A stretch of 64,000 nt of DNA, taken from contig CAJQUW010003148.1 in assembly GCA_907163375.1 (NCBI GenBank), positions 558,001 through 622,000 on the forward strand, given 5' to 3'. Below the pieces are notes generated by a model that worked only from the letters and a program-made list of their open reading frames with translations, made no database searches and was not told the origin of the DNA. Shown here piece after piece: positions 10,106 through 21,413 of this stretch. Made by a program: the position numbers and the translations under genes. This stretch comes from Prostheceraeus crozeri (Eukaryota > Platyhelminthes > Polycladida > Euryleptidae). Each line of letters opens with the position of its first letter. Position 1 is the stretch's first letter.

Positions 10106-13100
10106 TTAAAAAGGTGAAGTAGTTATTCCATCAGGTAAAATTTTTCTTTTATCATCAAATGGATCTAATGCTAATTTATGTTCTTCTTTTAAATACATGT
10201 TATGTTTTTTTGAATTAAGTCTATAATTACATGCTGTTTTTATTTCATTATTAAATAATACGTTTTTATAATCTTGAAATGTCATTTGATTAGCCACTGA
10301 TGCCTTTGAAATTCCTTTTAATGTTTTATGTGTTTTAATATTATTAGTTGTGTTATAACAATAACATTTAGATTTTAAAAATATAGCTTCTGTTATGAAA
10401 TCTTCATTTCCTTCTAATTCATCTTTTACTTTACATAAATCAGAAGGATGAATGATATCTTTTATTTTATCTATTTCTTCATCAAGTGTAGAATTATACG
10501 GTATTGTTAATTCTAAGAAAACAGAATCGGTATCTGTAAAGTGTAATTTATAGTTTTTGCCATAAGCAGGTGCTAAATAATCATATATAAATCTATACAT
10601 AAATAGTTTAGCTAATTCTAATATAGTGAATCCTATAAAATTAAACTTATCATGTTTTACGCTGATTCGACGTAAATGTACAGCACATAGTTCATCACTA
10701 AATCTAGTAGTTCTTTTATATGTAGGTTTCCTTGTTAAATTTTGAAACCTATCTTTATCATAAACTATTTCAATATTTTGTCTATTACGCACATTTTCTA
10801 AAGTCTTACCATAAAATGCATTATTCATTAATTTGAAGAACACGTTTCCAAAATCATCTTTATTTCTTTTAGCTATTTTACGTTTTTCAATATAGAACTC
10901 TATATAATCTTTTAACCACCTAGATTTTCTATACACTAGTTTCCGGTGAATTTTTGTGAGAATCATTCCATGATCTAAATACCAATCTAGCATTCTTCCT
11001 TCAACAACATACTTTCCTTTATCGCTTTGTGTTGACATAAGTTTTTTTGTTGGTCTGTATTTCTTAGGAATTATAGATTTTTGATAATCTGAAAAATCTT
11101 CTATATTGGGAATTTTGTTTTCGGGACAGAAAGGAAAATATTTTGTTTTATCTTTTATTTCATCAGGATATACTAAATCAACTTCATATATATAACCATG
11201 ATTATAATTTCCATCATATGTTTTTTGATAATCTAGAATATTACACCATGACATTTCACCTGTTGGTAATTCTTGTATCATGCAAGAAGAATATAAGCTA
11301 TTAAAATCATTATATAACAAATAGTTTTCTCTCATGAATTCATCAATTGCATTTTCACGTTCTACTCCTTCTCCTTTCGTTCGAAAAATTTCTAATATTT
11401 TTTCTTTTTCTTCTGGAGATAAAGGTTTCATTATTCCATAATCATCAGGATTTACTTTTTTATTGTAACACTGTACGTAACGATTACCTAAAACTGATGA
11501 AACACCACTTCTAATCCCAGATTCAAAAAATTATAATTTATCATATGTATTTTCTTTATAATGTTTAAGTTTAACGGACTTTGTCCTATAGCCATCGGCT
11601 TGAACACCAGTATGTTTTAATCCTGCTAACCATGTTAAACCTGGTGTAGAATAACAATAACATGGATCTATTCCATAATATTCTAAACACATATCACGAA
11701 AGTTTTCAAAAAGATCAGCAAGGATTAATACATCTATCTGAAGATATTTCATTGTATAATCATACATTGTTCTACAATTTAACTCTCTCCAATTTTTTTC
11801 AGCTTCTGCATAGTCTTCTTCAGATAATTGTGATTGTTTTAATGTTGATGTAAATTTATTTATTGGAGGAAGTTGTTTTTCTTCCATAATTTTAGTCACA
11901 AAATTAAAATCTCCAGTTGAACCAGTCTTCGACTGTGAACCACAGGTTAAATATTCATACGGAAATATTCCTTTCAAAGGTTTAAAATCATATTTATTTA
12001 ATATTTTACATTGTTCAGATTTCAAAGTTTTTCCCATAACATCTAATGAATAAGGAGTAAAAAATCTAAATGCATCTAAAATTCTAATACAACCTAATTG
12101 CATTGAAAAATATTCTTCTTCTGTTTTACATAGTACATTTATTTGTTGTTGTTGTAATTTTTCAGATGAAAATAAATCTTTCATTACTAGATGGAAATCA
12201 TATTTAGAACCATTGTAGAAATATAGAGGAACAAAGTTATATTTAAATTTATTAGCATTAAGATTACAAGAATTATGTGCTGCACCTCTATATAATCCAT
12301 TTAGATGATCATGATCTTTTACCTTATCAAGATATCTACCTTTGCCATTTTTATAATTTTTTGTAAATTCTTTTCCACAGTAATAACAATTTGTTTCATT
12401 AATAAAATTTAATTTTTCTTTTTCTGTTAATGGCATCATTGATATATTTGTTTCAAGCAATTGTGAAAAATAATTTTGTAATTCTTCTACTTTCTTTGTA
12501 AACATTTCTGAACTATCTTCACCATAGTATTGATAATATTCTGATTTAAATAATTCAGGATAATTTGAATGAATGTACATTCCCCAACATAATGGTTTTT
12601 GTTCAAATAAATATTTTTCTTTACTTTGTTCAGCTGCACTTTTTTCAGAATTATCATTTTCAGAATCGGGCGAAGCCCTGGAACTTTCCGTTCGATTTTG
12701 TGTCATATTAACATTATATGCTTCAAAATCACAATAAATAGTAAAGGGTACTTTATTTTTGAAATACCATTTATTGTATTCTAAGTAATCATCTTTAGGA
12801 AAAGTATTTTCAACTGCTTCATTTTGTTGACAATTCTCCAAATGTCTATTCATTTCTTCTTTAGTTCTAAAACTTGTCATACATTGAAGACAAGGAAAAT
12901 TTGTATTATCTGAAGTTTTTGTAAATATAGAAACATCTTTACACAATATAAAATGACCCTGATAATATAATATATTCGCTTGTGCTGGTTGTTTTGTCTG
13001 TTCTAGTTTTTCAAATTTATCTTGATATATTTCATGTGTTTCATCAATTTCTTTTGTAAGATTGAATGTATTTCGATGATAATTTTGATTGAATATTTTC

Positions 13101-14618
13101 AGCTGTTGTTCATATTCATTATTATATTGTTCTTTATATTGTTGTTGACATTTTTTTAAACATTCATTTAATTTTTTATTTTCTTCATTATTTAATTCTT
13201 TATTGTATTTATTGTTTTTATTTAATTCTTGAATCGTTTCTATCTTATTTTGATATTTATGGCCATATTCTTGTACTAATATTTTTGTTTGTTGTTGATA
13301 ATCTGTTTTACATTTTTGTAAACTTTCATTTAAATTTTGTAATTTTTGTTGATATTCTAAAGATAAAGATAAATAATCGGAATCATGATAATAATTATAA
13401 TTACGTCCTTTATAATTATTATGATTAATCATTATTGGTGATAATGTTTTAACAATTTGAAATTTTTCAGTACATATTATATTTCCTTGGTAAAAAATAT
13501 TATGATGCATGTAATTTCCTCTATCATTATATACTATTTCTGATTGACATAAATTTTTATTATTCAAATAAAATTTTTTTGAATCTGAGTAAAGTGGAGT
13601 AATTTTACCAATAGAAACATAATTCACATTTAATTCAAAAACATTTACTTCAATTAAATTTTTATTCTTTTTATGAAACTTTATTAACCTATTATAATCA
13701 TATGGAAATTCATGTAAGCCATCAGAGAGATCAAATTCCTTTATGTATTCTTCTTTATTATAATGATTTAGTCTCTCTTTGTGATATTCTGCAGGATGTA
13801 AATGTGCTATAATACTCCACAGAAAACAATAATCATCTTCATTTTTTATGTTGATTATTTGTGGTACTGAAAGGCAAAGGAACATAACTACCACCAGTAT
13901 TATTTTTATATTTATCAATTACTATTTTCTTAGATAGTATTTTAACAAATCTCCAACCAGATTCACGTAACTGGGCTTCAATTATACAATTTTCTAATTT
14001 AAGTATCATTTGTTCAAATATGGGTTGTATATCATTTACATTATGAATTTCTTGTGAATTTGTAAAATGTCCTTGTATTATTTCTTCAGGAATTCCATCA
14101 GGTCCATTTTTTGTATAAAGTACTTCTACATTCATATAACATTTGAAAGATTTCTTAAATATTTTGAAAAAGTTTTTTAATACATTATAAAAAGTTTCAT
14201 CGGTTTCATTATGTTCAACGGGCGAAGCCCTGGAACCTTCGGTTCGAACCGATTCATTAAATAAATATTTTATATCTGTTACCGCTTCATCGGTTTTTTT
14301 AGTTTCATCAAATTCATCTATGTCGTTAAATTCATCAGTATCATTAAATAAATATCTTTCATCGGGTATGGACTCATCTTCAGTATTAAAAACTTTTTTA
14401 TATTCCGAATGTGAATAATCATCAAACATTTTTTTAACTTCTATATCAGTAGGCAATGTTTCTAGATAGTTTTTATAACTATTTAATTTTAATATATTTC
14501 CTTCATCAACTCGTTCTACATTTTGTAAATGCAATTTACTATTTAAATGAGATTGATAACTTCTTTTTGTTTGCAACTTTTTTTTACATAAGTTACAATA
14601 AAACTTGGTATTTTCCAT
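10106..14618 (-). pseudogene. polB: Protein-primed DNA polymerase B, with one frameshift and one in-frame stop
   Basis: Read leftward from ATG 14618 (minus-strand context AAAAAATGG). The N-terminus has a C2H2 zinc finger (CNLCKKKLQTKRSYQSHLNSK...H). Next comes an acidic region, a long Gln/Lys/Glu coiled coil (about 13000-13400), a second C2H2-like finger (CLQCMTSF...H...C) and a zinc-binding CYYCGKEF segment. Exonuclease motifs are DFEAYN, NGSKYDFHLVM and YLQIDVLILADLF. Polymerase motifs are DFNSLYSS, LMNNAFYGK and TDTDS. All metal-binding aspartates are present. A one-base shift lies near 13840-13870 beside an A-run, and an in-frame TAA at 11531-11533 falls between exonuclease and polymerase domains. 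Total length near 1500 residues suits Polintons. It would replicate the element from protein-primed termini. Confidence 0.92.
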
Positions 14619-14901
14619 TTTTTTATTTTTTAAGGAAAAAATTGTGTTTTAATTTTAGATATAAACATTCTAATAACAAGGTCTTGAGAGTTATTATATA
14701 TTATTATATATTCACGTTCTTTAGTTATTTTATTTTCTTTATCATATTAAGTTTAATCATATTAAGTTTTATCATATTAAGTTTTATCATCTAACGTTTT
14801 ATCAAAAGATAATTTAAATTTATTTTCACTAACTATTGATTCTTCATCATCATAAATTGATTCTTCATCATCATAAATTGATTCTTCATCATCATCATAA
14901 A

Positions 14902-16160
14902 TTACACTTTTTTCTTGATTGGATACCATTCTCTTATTGGAATATCTAACTCTAAATTACATCTTTTATCTGATAATAATATAATAGAGAAAAATATTGG
15001 TCTTTGTTCTCTTTTGGAAAATTTAATAACACCACCATAATCTGAATCACTTTTAGTTTTTATTAACGATGATAAAATTTTAAATTGATTAGATGTAAAT
15101 CCTAATTTAAATTTTGTAGACCCGACACATAGTTGTCGAACAGTATCTTCAACTATACCATCATTATTATTTTCAATTGTAAGAAAATGAAATTTAGACA
15201 AATTTTGATTATATGTAGTATTAATATCATGTACATCAGTATGAGATATAAATTTTTCTTCACTTAAATTTTTATAATTACTAATATTTTTATAATCTTT
15301 TTTAACATTTACACCTTTTTCAGATGTTTCAGAATCATCATCTATATTATCATCATCATTATTATCATCATTATTATTATAAGATTCTTTAAGATCGGGC
15401 AAAGCCCTAGAACCTTCGGTTCGTTTATTATGATTATTATTATGGTCATTGTTAATAGTATAAAGTGTTGTCCACATATAAAGTTTTTCTTGTTGAGCTA
15501 AACCATTTATATAAGATTTTAACAAATTAATATTTAAGTTTGAATATAATCCTATATATGTATCATCATCATATCTTTGGGGCATTTCTAATGTTTCTTG
15601 TTTATAAATTGTATCTCTGTAATAAACTTGACATAATAATTCTTCATTATGTTTTTTACTCTCGATATGAATATTATATTGGTTTTGATCGTCAACAAAT
15701 AATCTAATTTTTTCCTTTGAGAAAGATTTTAATTTTTAACTAATTCTTTAATATTGATATAATTAATAATTTTAGTTTCTATCCAATCAGTATCACTAAT
15801 TGGTAATACTGCTCAAATAAAACCATAAACATTATTATGACCAATAATAACCATATTTTCTTTATTTAATTCAACATAAGCTACATCATTATATTTGCCT
15901 ACAATCTCCATAAATTTTATAAACGGGTCTCCTGGAAATAAACAATAGTTAGTTTCTATAGAAGGTAAACCTTTTGTTTGTTCTCTAAATATTTCGGCTT
16001 GTAGTTGAAATAAAATATTAACATCTATACATGGATTTGTAATAGTATTATTATTATTATTATTATCAAAACATTTATTTTCAAATCCCGTTGATCTCGT
16101 CGAATAAGAAGAACAGGATGATGCGGGCGAATATAATTTTTTTAAATTTGCTTTATCCAT
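14902..16160 (-). pseudogene. Unrecognised Polinton gene with an in-frame stop and a frameshift
   Basis: Start at 16160 (context AAAAAATGG), divergent from the fibre-like gene with only 46 bp between starts, so the pair may share a bidirectional promoter. The first block (16160-15816) ends at an in-frame TGA (15813-15815). The same frame continues to a TAA near 15739, and coding-like sequence then continues in another frame to 14902. The break lies in an A-rich stretch (15725-15740). The protein is rich in Asn and Asp, with an NNDDNNDDDN tract around a mini-hairpin insertion (15397-15422) and a more globular C-terminus (QLCVGSTKFKLGFTSNQF). I do not recognise a family. Confidence 0.6.
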
Positions 16161-16206
16161 TTTTTTATTTTTATTAGAAGAAATTTTATTTTTTTATTGT
16201 TAAAAA
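16161..16206. promoter_or_regulatory. Putative bidirectional promoter between two divergent genes
   Basis: 46 bp of almost pure A/T lie between the two divergent starts, and both starts sit in the A-run ATG context. No other space is available for promoters of either gene, so a shared promoter is inferred. Confidence 0.4.
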
Positions 16207-17094
16207 ATGATGTTACCAAATGTTGGTGGAGGTGCATATATCCCGAATAATCGTGAATTAGAAATAGAGATAGAAAATTATATCATGAAAACTGGAGACG
16301 TTTTATCTGGTCCATTGCATCTTTCTATTCTTCCGCAACAAAATACAAAGTTAACAAATAAACAATATGTTGATACACAAATCAATGACTTAAAAGAAAA
16401 ATATATAAACGATGTTGTGGTTCCACTGATGAACGAATTAAAGTTGCTTAAACTTAATGACAAATCATTAAACGAAAAATTATTAAAACTTGATAAAAAG
16501 GATAGAGAGCTAGAAGCAGATATAGCAAAACTTTTTAAAAAGATTTCAGAAGAATCAAAAATTTTAATATTACTTTCTTTAAATTTAAAATCTGCAGTCA
16601 TTAAAAATAAACATCAGATAAAAATGTTAAAAGAACAATTAGAAGATGAAATAGAAAAACTACCTGAAAGAATTAAAAAAAATTTAAAGCAGTTACAAAC
16701 TACATTCCAAAAAAGTGTTGATGAATTGAGTTCTAAAATTACTCAACAAATGAAAAAGATTAATAGAATAATAAATGAAGTAAACTCACTTAATCAAAAA
16801 GTTGATAAAATGAAAACTCTTAAAATCAATTTAGAAAATGAATTAAAGAGAAATTTACAAGAAAACTCTAAAGAAAATAAAGAACAGTTAGATTCTGTTA
16901 AAAGACAATTAGATGTTCTTAAAATTAAGTTAAATGCTCTTAAAACGGCGTTGAAGATTAATAAGCAGAAAATGCAAGTTAATAGAAAAGAAATTAAAGT
17001 ACATCGCACGCTGCTTGACGCAATAGATAAAGTGCAACAATCAATTTATAAAGTTATCTCGAAGTTGTTGTCCATTCACAAACGTAAATCTTGA
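16207..17094 (+). CDS. Coiled-coil protein with a phage tail-fibre-like motif (candidate fibre)
   Basis: 295 residues, intact. A short glycine-rich head (NVGGGAYIPNN) is followed by KTGDVLSGPLHLS, and 16 residues later by NKQYVDTQI (about residues 29-60). This layout matches the repeat of phage tail-fibre proteins, where a GDxMSGPLxL segment precedes a KxYVDxxI segment that opens a trimeric coiled coil. The remainder (60-290) is nearly continuous heptad-like Leu/Ile/Lys/Glu sequence, predicted long coiled coil, ending in a basic tail. I infer a trimeric spike or fibre attached to the capsid. A cytoplasmic coiled coil is the alternative. The start follows TTAAAAAATG. Confidence 0.65.
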   Translation: MMLPNVGGGAYIPNNRELEIEIENYIMKTGDVLSGPLHLSILPQQNTKLTNKQYVDTQINDLKEKYINDVVVPLMNELKLLKLNDKSLNEKLLKLDKKDRELEADIAKLFKKISEESKILILLSLNLKSAVIKNKHQIKMLKEQLEDEIEKLPERIKKNLKQLQTTFQKSVDELSSKITQQMKKINRIINEVNSLNQKVDKMKTLKINLENELKRNLQENSKENKEQLDSVKRQLDVLKIKLNALKTALKINKQKMQVNRKEIKVHRTLLDAIDKVQQSIYKVISKLLSIHKRKS

Positions 17095-17257
17095 TAGATC
17101 CTTGTCCAGAGGCTTTAGCCTATCGGACCAAAGATTCTGAGGTTATTACCTTATCATAAACGTAAATCTTAGCGCAAATATTAAACAGACCAAAGGTCCT
17201 CAGGTTACTAACCAATCGTAAATATTTTTTCCCAAAAGTCAAATTTAATCCTAAAAA
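17095..17257. repeat. Spacer with mini-hairpin repeats
   Basis: Contains GGCTTTAGCC (17111-17120), a decayed GGACCAAAGATTC and GACCAAAGGTC (17188-17198), spaced by copies of CATAAACGTAAATCTT. These belong to the hairpin family scattered through the Polinton core. Confidence 0.6.
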
Positions 17258-17809
17258 ATGCCTATAATTTATAAACACAATCTTAAACATTTTGCTTCAA
17301 ATCAAAAAATTGCTCATGAACCACGTATGAATCCTGTTAATCATTATGATAATAGAGAAAGAGTTCACACGGAAGGAGCTGGCATCTTCTCTGGTATTGG
17401 AAGTATCGTTAACTTAATTAAAAATAATAAAGATTTGATTACATCTGCTGCAAAAGGAGCAGCTGCTATAGGTAGTACAGCTAGTGCAATATCAAATGCT
17501 GTCAAGTCTCAAAACGAATTAAAAAAACTAGAAGCTATTCGTAAACTTAGGAATGATTCCGAAGAACTAAAAAATTTAAAAAAACTTTCAGAGGAAACAA
17601 AAAATAAAATTGCTAACATAGCTGTTGGGGAAACCTTGAGGAGCGGAGCTCCGTCTGATAGTAAACATAAGAAGAAATCTGGCGTAGCCATAGAACGTTC
17701 AATTGAACCTACGGTTCGTTCAATTGAAAAAATAAGAGGAAATGGCGTGAGCAGCAACCTTCGGTTTAACCAGCAAAGCTGTAGCGGAGCTGGTCTAGCA
17801 AAATTCTAA
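17258..17809 (+). CDS. Small amphipathic capsid-associated protein (candidate pVI-like)
   Basis: 183 residues from the ATG at 17258 (context CTAAAAAATG). After a basic N-terminus comes a glycine/alanine-rich amphipathic stretch (GAGIFSGIGSIVNLIKN, then AAKGAAAIGSTASAISNAV, about 41-85) and a charged helix (86-125). This profile resembles membrane-active internal capsid proteins of adenovirus type, and the gene lies directly before the major capsid gene; both points are suggestive only. The C-terminal ~60 residues are largely encoded by mini-hairpin repeats (17640-17652, 17705-17717, 17757-17800), so that part may be a late addition. Confidence 0.55.
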   Translation: MPIIYKHNLKHFASNQKIAHEPRMNPVNHYDNRERVHTEGAGIFSGIGSIVNLIKNNKDLITSAAKGAAAIGSTASAISNAVKSQNELKKLEAIRKLRNDSEELKNLKKLSEETKNKIANIAVGETLRSGAPSDSKHKKKSGVAIERSIEPTVRSIEKIRGNGVSSNLRFNQQSCSGAGLAKF

Positions 17810-17920
17810 AATTATGTTTTTTAGTAAAATTTTTTTAGCAAACTTTTTTTAGTAAAATTATTTTAGCAGAATTTTTTCTGTGTGTGAGAAAAACAAAAAG
17901 TCCAATTATTTTTTATAAAA

Positions 17921-19200
17921 ATGTCTTCGCTTATCGAAAATAAATTTAGATTAGACGATCCTCCGTTCGTCAGTTGCAATCAAAAAAAAATGACTATATA
18001 AGAATTGCTATGAATCCCGGATCTTCCAGTAGAGTAAATACTGGAGGTGATTTAATTTTTGAAGTTGATAATCAGCAGATTTATATATATCTACCTGATT
18101 CATTTTTACACTGTGAATATTCTTTGTATAGTGATGCCAATTTTACAACACCATTACCAGAAACCGATAATACTGCACTAGAGAATAATTTTTTTCCAAG
18201 ATTATTTACACAAATGCGTTTAGATGTTGCAACTCAAAATATAGAAACAATAAGTGATTCTCCAGGTGTAATTGATACAATGCTTAGATTTGTAACAATT
18301 GGTGAAAATAATAAAAAGTATGAAATCGAAGGTTGGTTTCCTGATACTAATAATGGTATAATTGTTGATGATTTAACTCACGCTGGAACAGATGCAGCAG
18401 GAATTGCGATAGATGTAGAAAATATTGCAAAACATTTAAATAAAACAAACAATAGTGAATATAAAGAAAGACGTGAATTTAACAAGAAAAGTAAACAGAC
18501 AGTAAATTGGTCATTGTCTCCATTATTCGGATATTTAGATTATGATAAAATATCATATCAATTAAAATTTAAGTTAATAATTGATCGCACAGCAAATAAT
18601 GAATTAATCTTTTTTGGTAAGACTGGAAAAAAAGCATATTTAAAAATTGATAGACTTGAATGGTGGATTAAGCATATTACTCCTAGTTTAGAGATTGAAA
18701 CGGCTATTGCAAAAAGATTAAATACTAACAAACCAATTCCAGTAAATTTTCTAAAGCGTACTGCTAGTTCAGTAACTTTTTCCGAACAAAGATTTAACTG
18801 GCATTTTACTAGAACTGCGAATACTCCAAGATATTTATTGCTAACTTTTCAAAGAAATAATTCTCCAAGTTTTGATAAGAACAACAATCTCTTCCATATT
18901 AATACAATTCGAAGTTTACAAGTTTTTTTAAATCAAACCCATTATCCAATTGATCCATTAAGATTCGATGATACCAATAATCAATTTATGGAAGGATATG
19001 ATGCTTATAGAAATCTTTGTATAGAATTTGGAGTTGAACCACAATTAACTCCTGGAGATTGGAGACATTTATATCCTGTTTTCTGTTTCGATTTAAGTGC
19101 ACAATCTGAAGATATTATCAAGACTGGTTGTGATGTAACAATTAATATTGAAAAGAAAGATTCCACAACTTCATTGATGGCTTATGGTTTATTGCTATAA
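17921..19200 (+). pseudogene. Major capsid protein (double jelly-roll), N-terminus frameshifted
   Basis: The main frame (from about 17974 to 19200, over 400 codons) shows the Polinton major capsid pattern: an N-terminal RVNTGGDLIFEVDN region, strand-rich sequence throughout, and near the C-terminus HLYPVFCFDLSAQSED, which I recognise as the family's conserved end. It forms hexon-like capsomers. The only ATG with the element's start context (TATAAAAATG, 17921) is in another frame and reaches a stop 27 codons later. The two frames meet at a run of nine A (about 17982-17990), so one base has been lost or gained there, or slippage on the A-run is used. Confidence 0.85.
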
Positions 19201-19385
19201 GATGTAAAATATTCTATTGAAATTCTTAATGGAAAGATGGCTAGGATAGGCTAAAGCCCAAGACTTTGTCGATTAATTAATTTTTTTTCATAAGTAGAAT
19301 AGATTAAAATTTTTTGGTAACTTAAAATTTTTTCATGACTACAATAGATTAAAAATTTTCGTAACTTAAAATTTTTTTATTAAAA

Positions 19386-19867
19386 ATGTCGCAAGCGAAA
19401 AGTAATAATAGTAAAACTGTTGAATTAAAATTACGTAATATTCTTGACAAAAATACCCCTAAAACTATTACGATTAACAAAAAAAGTATTACATAAGTAA
19501 ACCAATGACCGAGAATATTCAATTACAAGAAGAAAAGAATCGCGGGATTCTCCCATTAATTCCACTAATAATAGGTGGCATAGCAGCTGCAGGAAGTGTT
19601 GCAAGTGCGACAGCTGGTATTGTCCAAGCAGTAAATAAAAATAAATCAGAGAAGGCAGCATTAGAAGAACAAAAACGTCATAATAGAGAGTTAGAGAAAG
19701 TTGCTAGTGGTGACGGAATAGTAGATAATTTTATTAGTAAATTAAAATTAGTTGATGAAGGAAAACCAGTTCTTAAAAATATTCTCCACAATGTTGATGA
19801 TTTAATTGAAATTAAAGAAACAAAAGATGGTTCTGGAATATATCTAAGTCTTAGTATGATTCGGTAA
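19386..19867 (+). pseudogene. Small hydrophobic Polinton protein, probably frameshifted
   Basis: The start-context ATG at 19386 opens only 36 basic codons, ending at 19496. The next frame (ATG 19505, poor context) gives 120 residues: a hydrophobic segment (ILPLIPLIIGGIAAAGSVAS, about 15-40) followed by a charged helix EEQKRHNRELEK. This hydrophobic-segment-plus-RHN-helix layout recurs in small Polinton proteins encoded near the capsid gene. The two frames meet in an A-run (about 19480-19487). Two separate genes are possible, but the missing start context before 19505 favours one broken gene. Role unknown; membrane interaction inferred. Confidence 0.55.
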
Positions 19868-19978
19868 TAACCTCAAGACCTTTGGTCCGATCGGCTAAAG
19901 CCTCTGAACAAGGTTCTATCGGCTAAAGCCTCAGGACCTTTGGTCCGATCCGGTAAAACATTTATTTTATCCTTTAAA
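19868..19978. repeat. Cluster of five mini-hairpin repeats
   Basis: In order: GACCTTTGGTC (19877-19887), GGCTAAAGCC (19893-19902), GAACAAGGTTC (19906-19916), GGCTAAAGCC (19921-19930) and GGACCTTTGGTCC (19934-19946). All are short perfect stems with 2-3-nt loops in otherwise AT-rich DNA. They occupy nearly the whole spacer before the integrase gene. Confidence 0.8.
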
Positions 19979-21310
19979 ATGAATTCTACAAATTCCGAAA
20001 ATTTAATTAAATTAAAAATTGCTAATTTAAATTTATTGAATTATCTATTAAACAAAAATAAAAACTCAAACTGTCAGCATATTGGAGGTGACATACAAAA
20101 AACATTAGAAAACTTTCCTGGATTTATTTGGAGTAAATATTCGAAAGAAAAACATCTTCCCGGTCATTCATATACTGGTCCAGGAACTCGATTAGATATA
20201 AGACTAGATGAGAATAATAATCCGAAACCAGGTGAAGAACCAATAAATAGAGTAGATGCCGCAGCTTACAGGCATGATTTAGCTTATCGAAATCATGATC
20301 TAAGTTCTCGACATGCAGCTGATAAGAAGATGATTCAAGAATTAGATAGTATTCAAAATCCTACATTTAGAGAAAAAATTGAAAGAATGTTTGTTAAGAA
20401 AGCTTTACAAGCTAAAATATTATTCGGTCAGGGTTTAAATGAAACGACAGCAAAGCTGTCTGAGAGCAACGCTCGAACCTACGCGTCTGAAATTCATAGG
20501 GAATACAGAAGGCCTAAATATTTATTGAAAGTAAAAGTATTTAATAAAGATGATGTTTGGAGTGCTGATCTTATTCATATGCCGAATGAAAAAGATTATA
20601 AATACGCATTGACCGTTATAGATTTATATACACGATACGCTTGGGTAAAGCCTTTAAAAAATAAAAGTAGTCTATCAGTTAAATATGCGTTTGAAGAAAT
20701 CTTTAAAGAAAGTAAGAGAAAGCCAAAAAAATTGTTTGTTGATAAAGGGTCGGAATTTTATAACCGAAACGTTCAGCCACTATTTGAAACAGACGAAAGT
20801 CATCGCCAAGGCTCAGTTTATTCAACTGAAAATGCAGGGAAGGCCGTAGTGATAGAAAGATTCAATCGGACGTTAAAAAATAAATTATTCAAGAAATTTA
20901 CTGAGCAAAGAAATCAGAAATGGTTGAAGATATTACCAGGAATTGTAGAAGAGTACAATAATAAAGTTCATTCTGGTATTGAAGAAACCCCAAAGAATGC
21001 TTCTGACGACCCTGATTTAATACGAAAGAAAATATTCGAGAATAATTATTCGAACGAAAATAATAATTTGAATGAGAGTAATCCGAATTTGCAGAAACTT
21101 AAGCCGAAATTTAAAATTGGAGATAGAGTTAGAATATTTAAGTATAAGAATAAATTTGAAAAAGGCTTCGTCGGTTACTGAACTAAAGAAATATTTGAAG
21201 TTTGTAAAATAAACCAAACTTATCCGATTACTCATGAAATCAAAGATTTAGATAATGAAGATATCAGAGGCCGTTTTTATCAAAATGAATTACAACGAAA
21301 TGAGCTTTAG
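19979..21310 (+). pseudogene. Phospholipase A2-like / retroviral-type integrase fusion, with a late in-frame stop
   Basis: Starts at ATG 19979 (context TTTAAAATG). Residues about 45-135 match the parvovirus-type PLA2 fold: YTGPGT calcium-loop-like motif and DAAAYRHDLAY with the catalytic His-Asp pair. A linker containing a mini-hairpin insertion (20446-20474) leads to the integrase core: SADLIHM (first Asp), FVDKGSEFYN (second Asp) and VVIERFNRTLKNK (Glu), all present. A TGA at 21179-21181 cuts the C-terminal SH3/chromo-like tail, but the same frame continues with coding-like sequence to TAG at 21310. The integrase would insert the element; the PLA2 domain may breach endosomal membrane (inference from parvoviruses). 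Confidence 0.88.
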
Positions 21311-21413
21311 CTTTTTAATTATCGTTATTATTATTATTATTGGAACTAACGTTTCGGAAATGAAATTTCCTTGTTAGGCGTACCGCGTAGCGCGTAGCGC
21401 GCAGCCATAGAAC

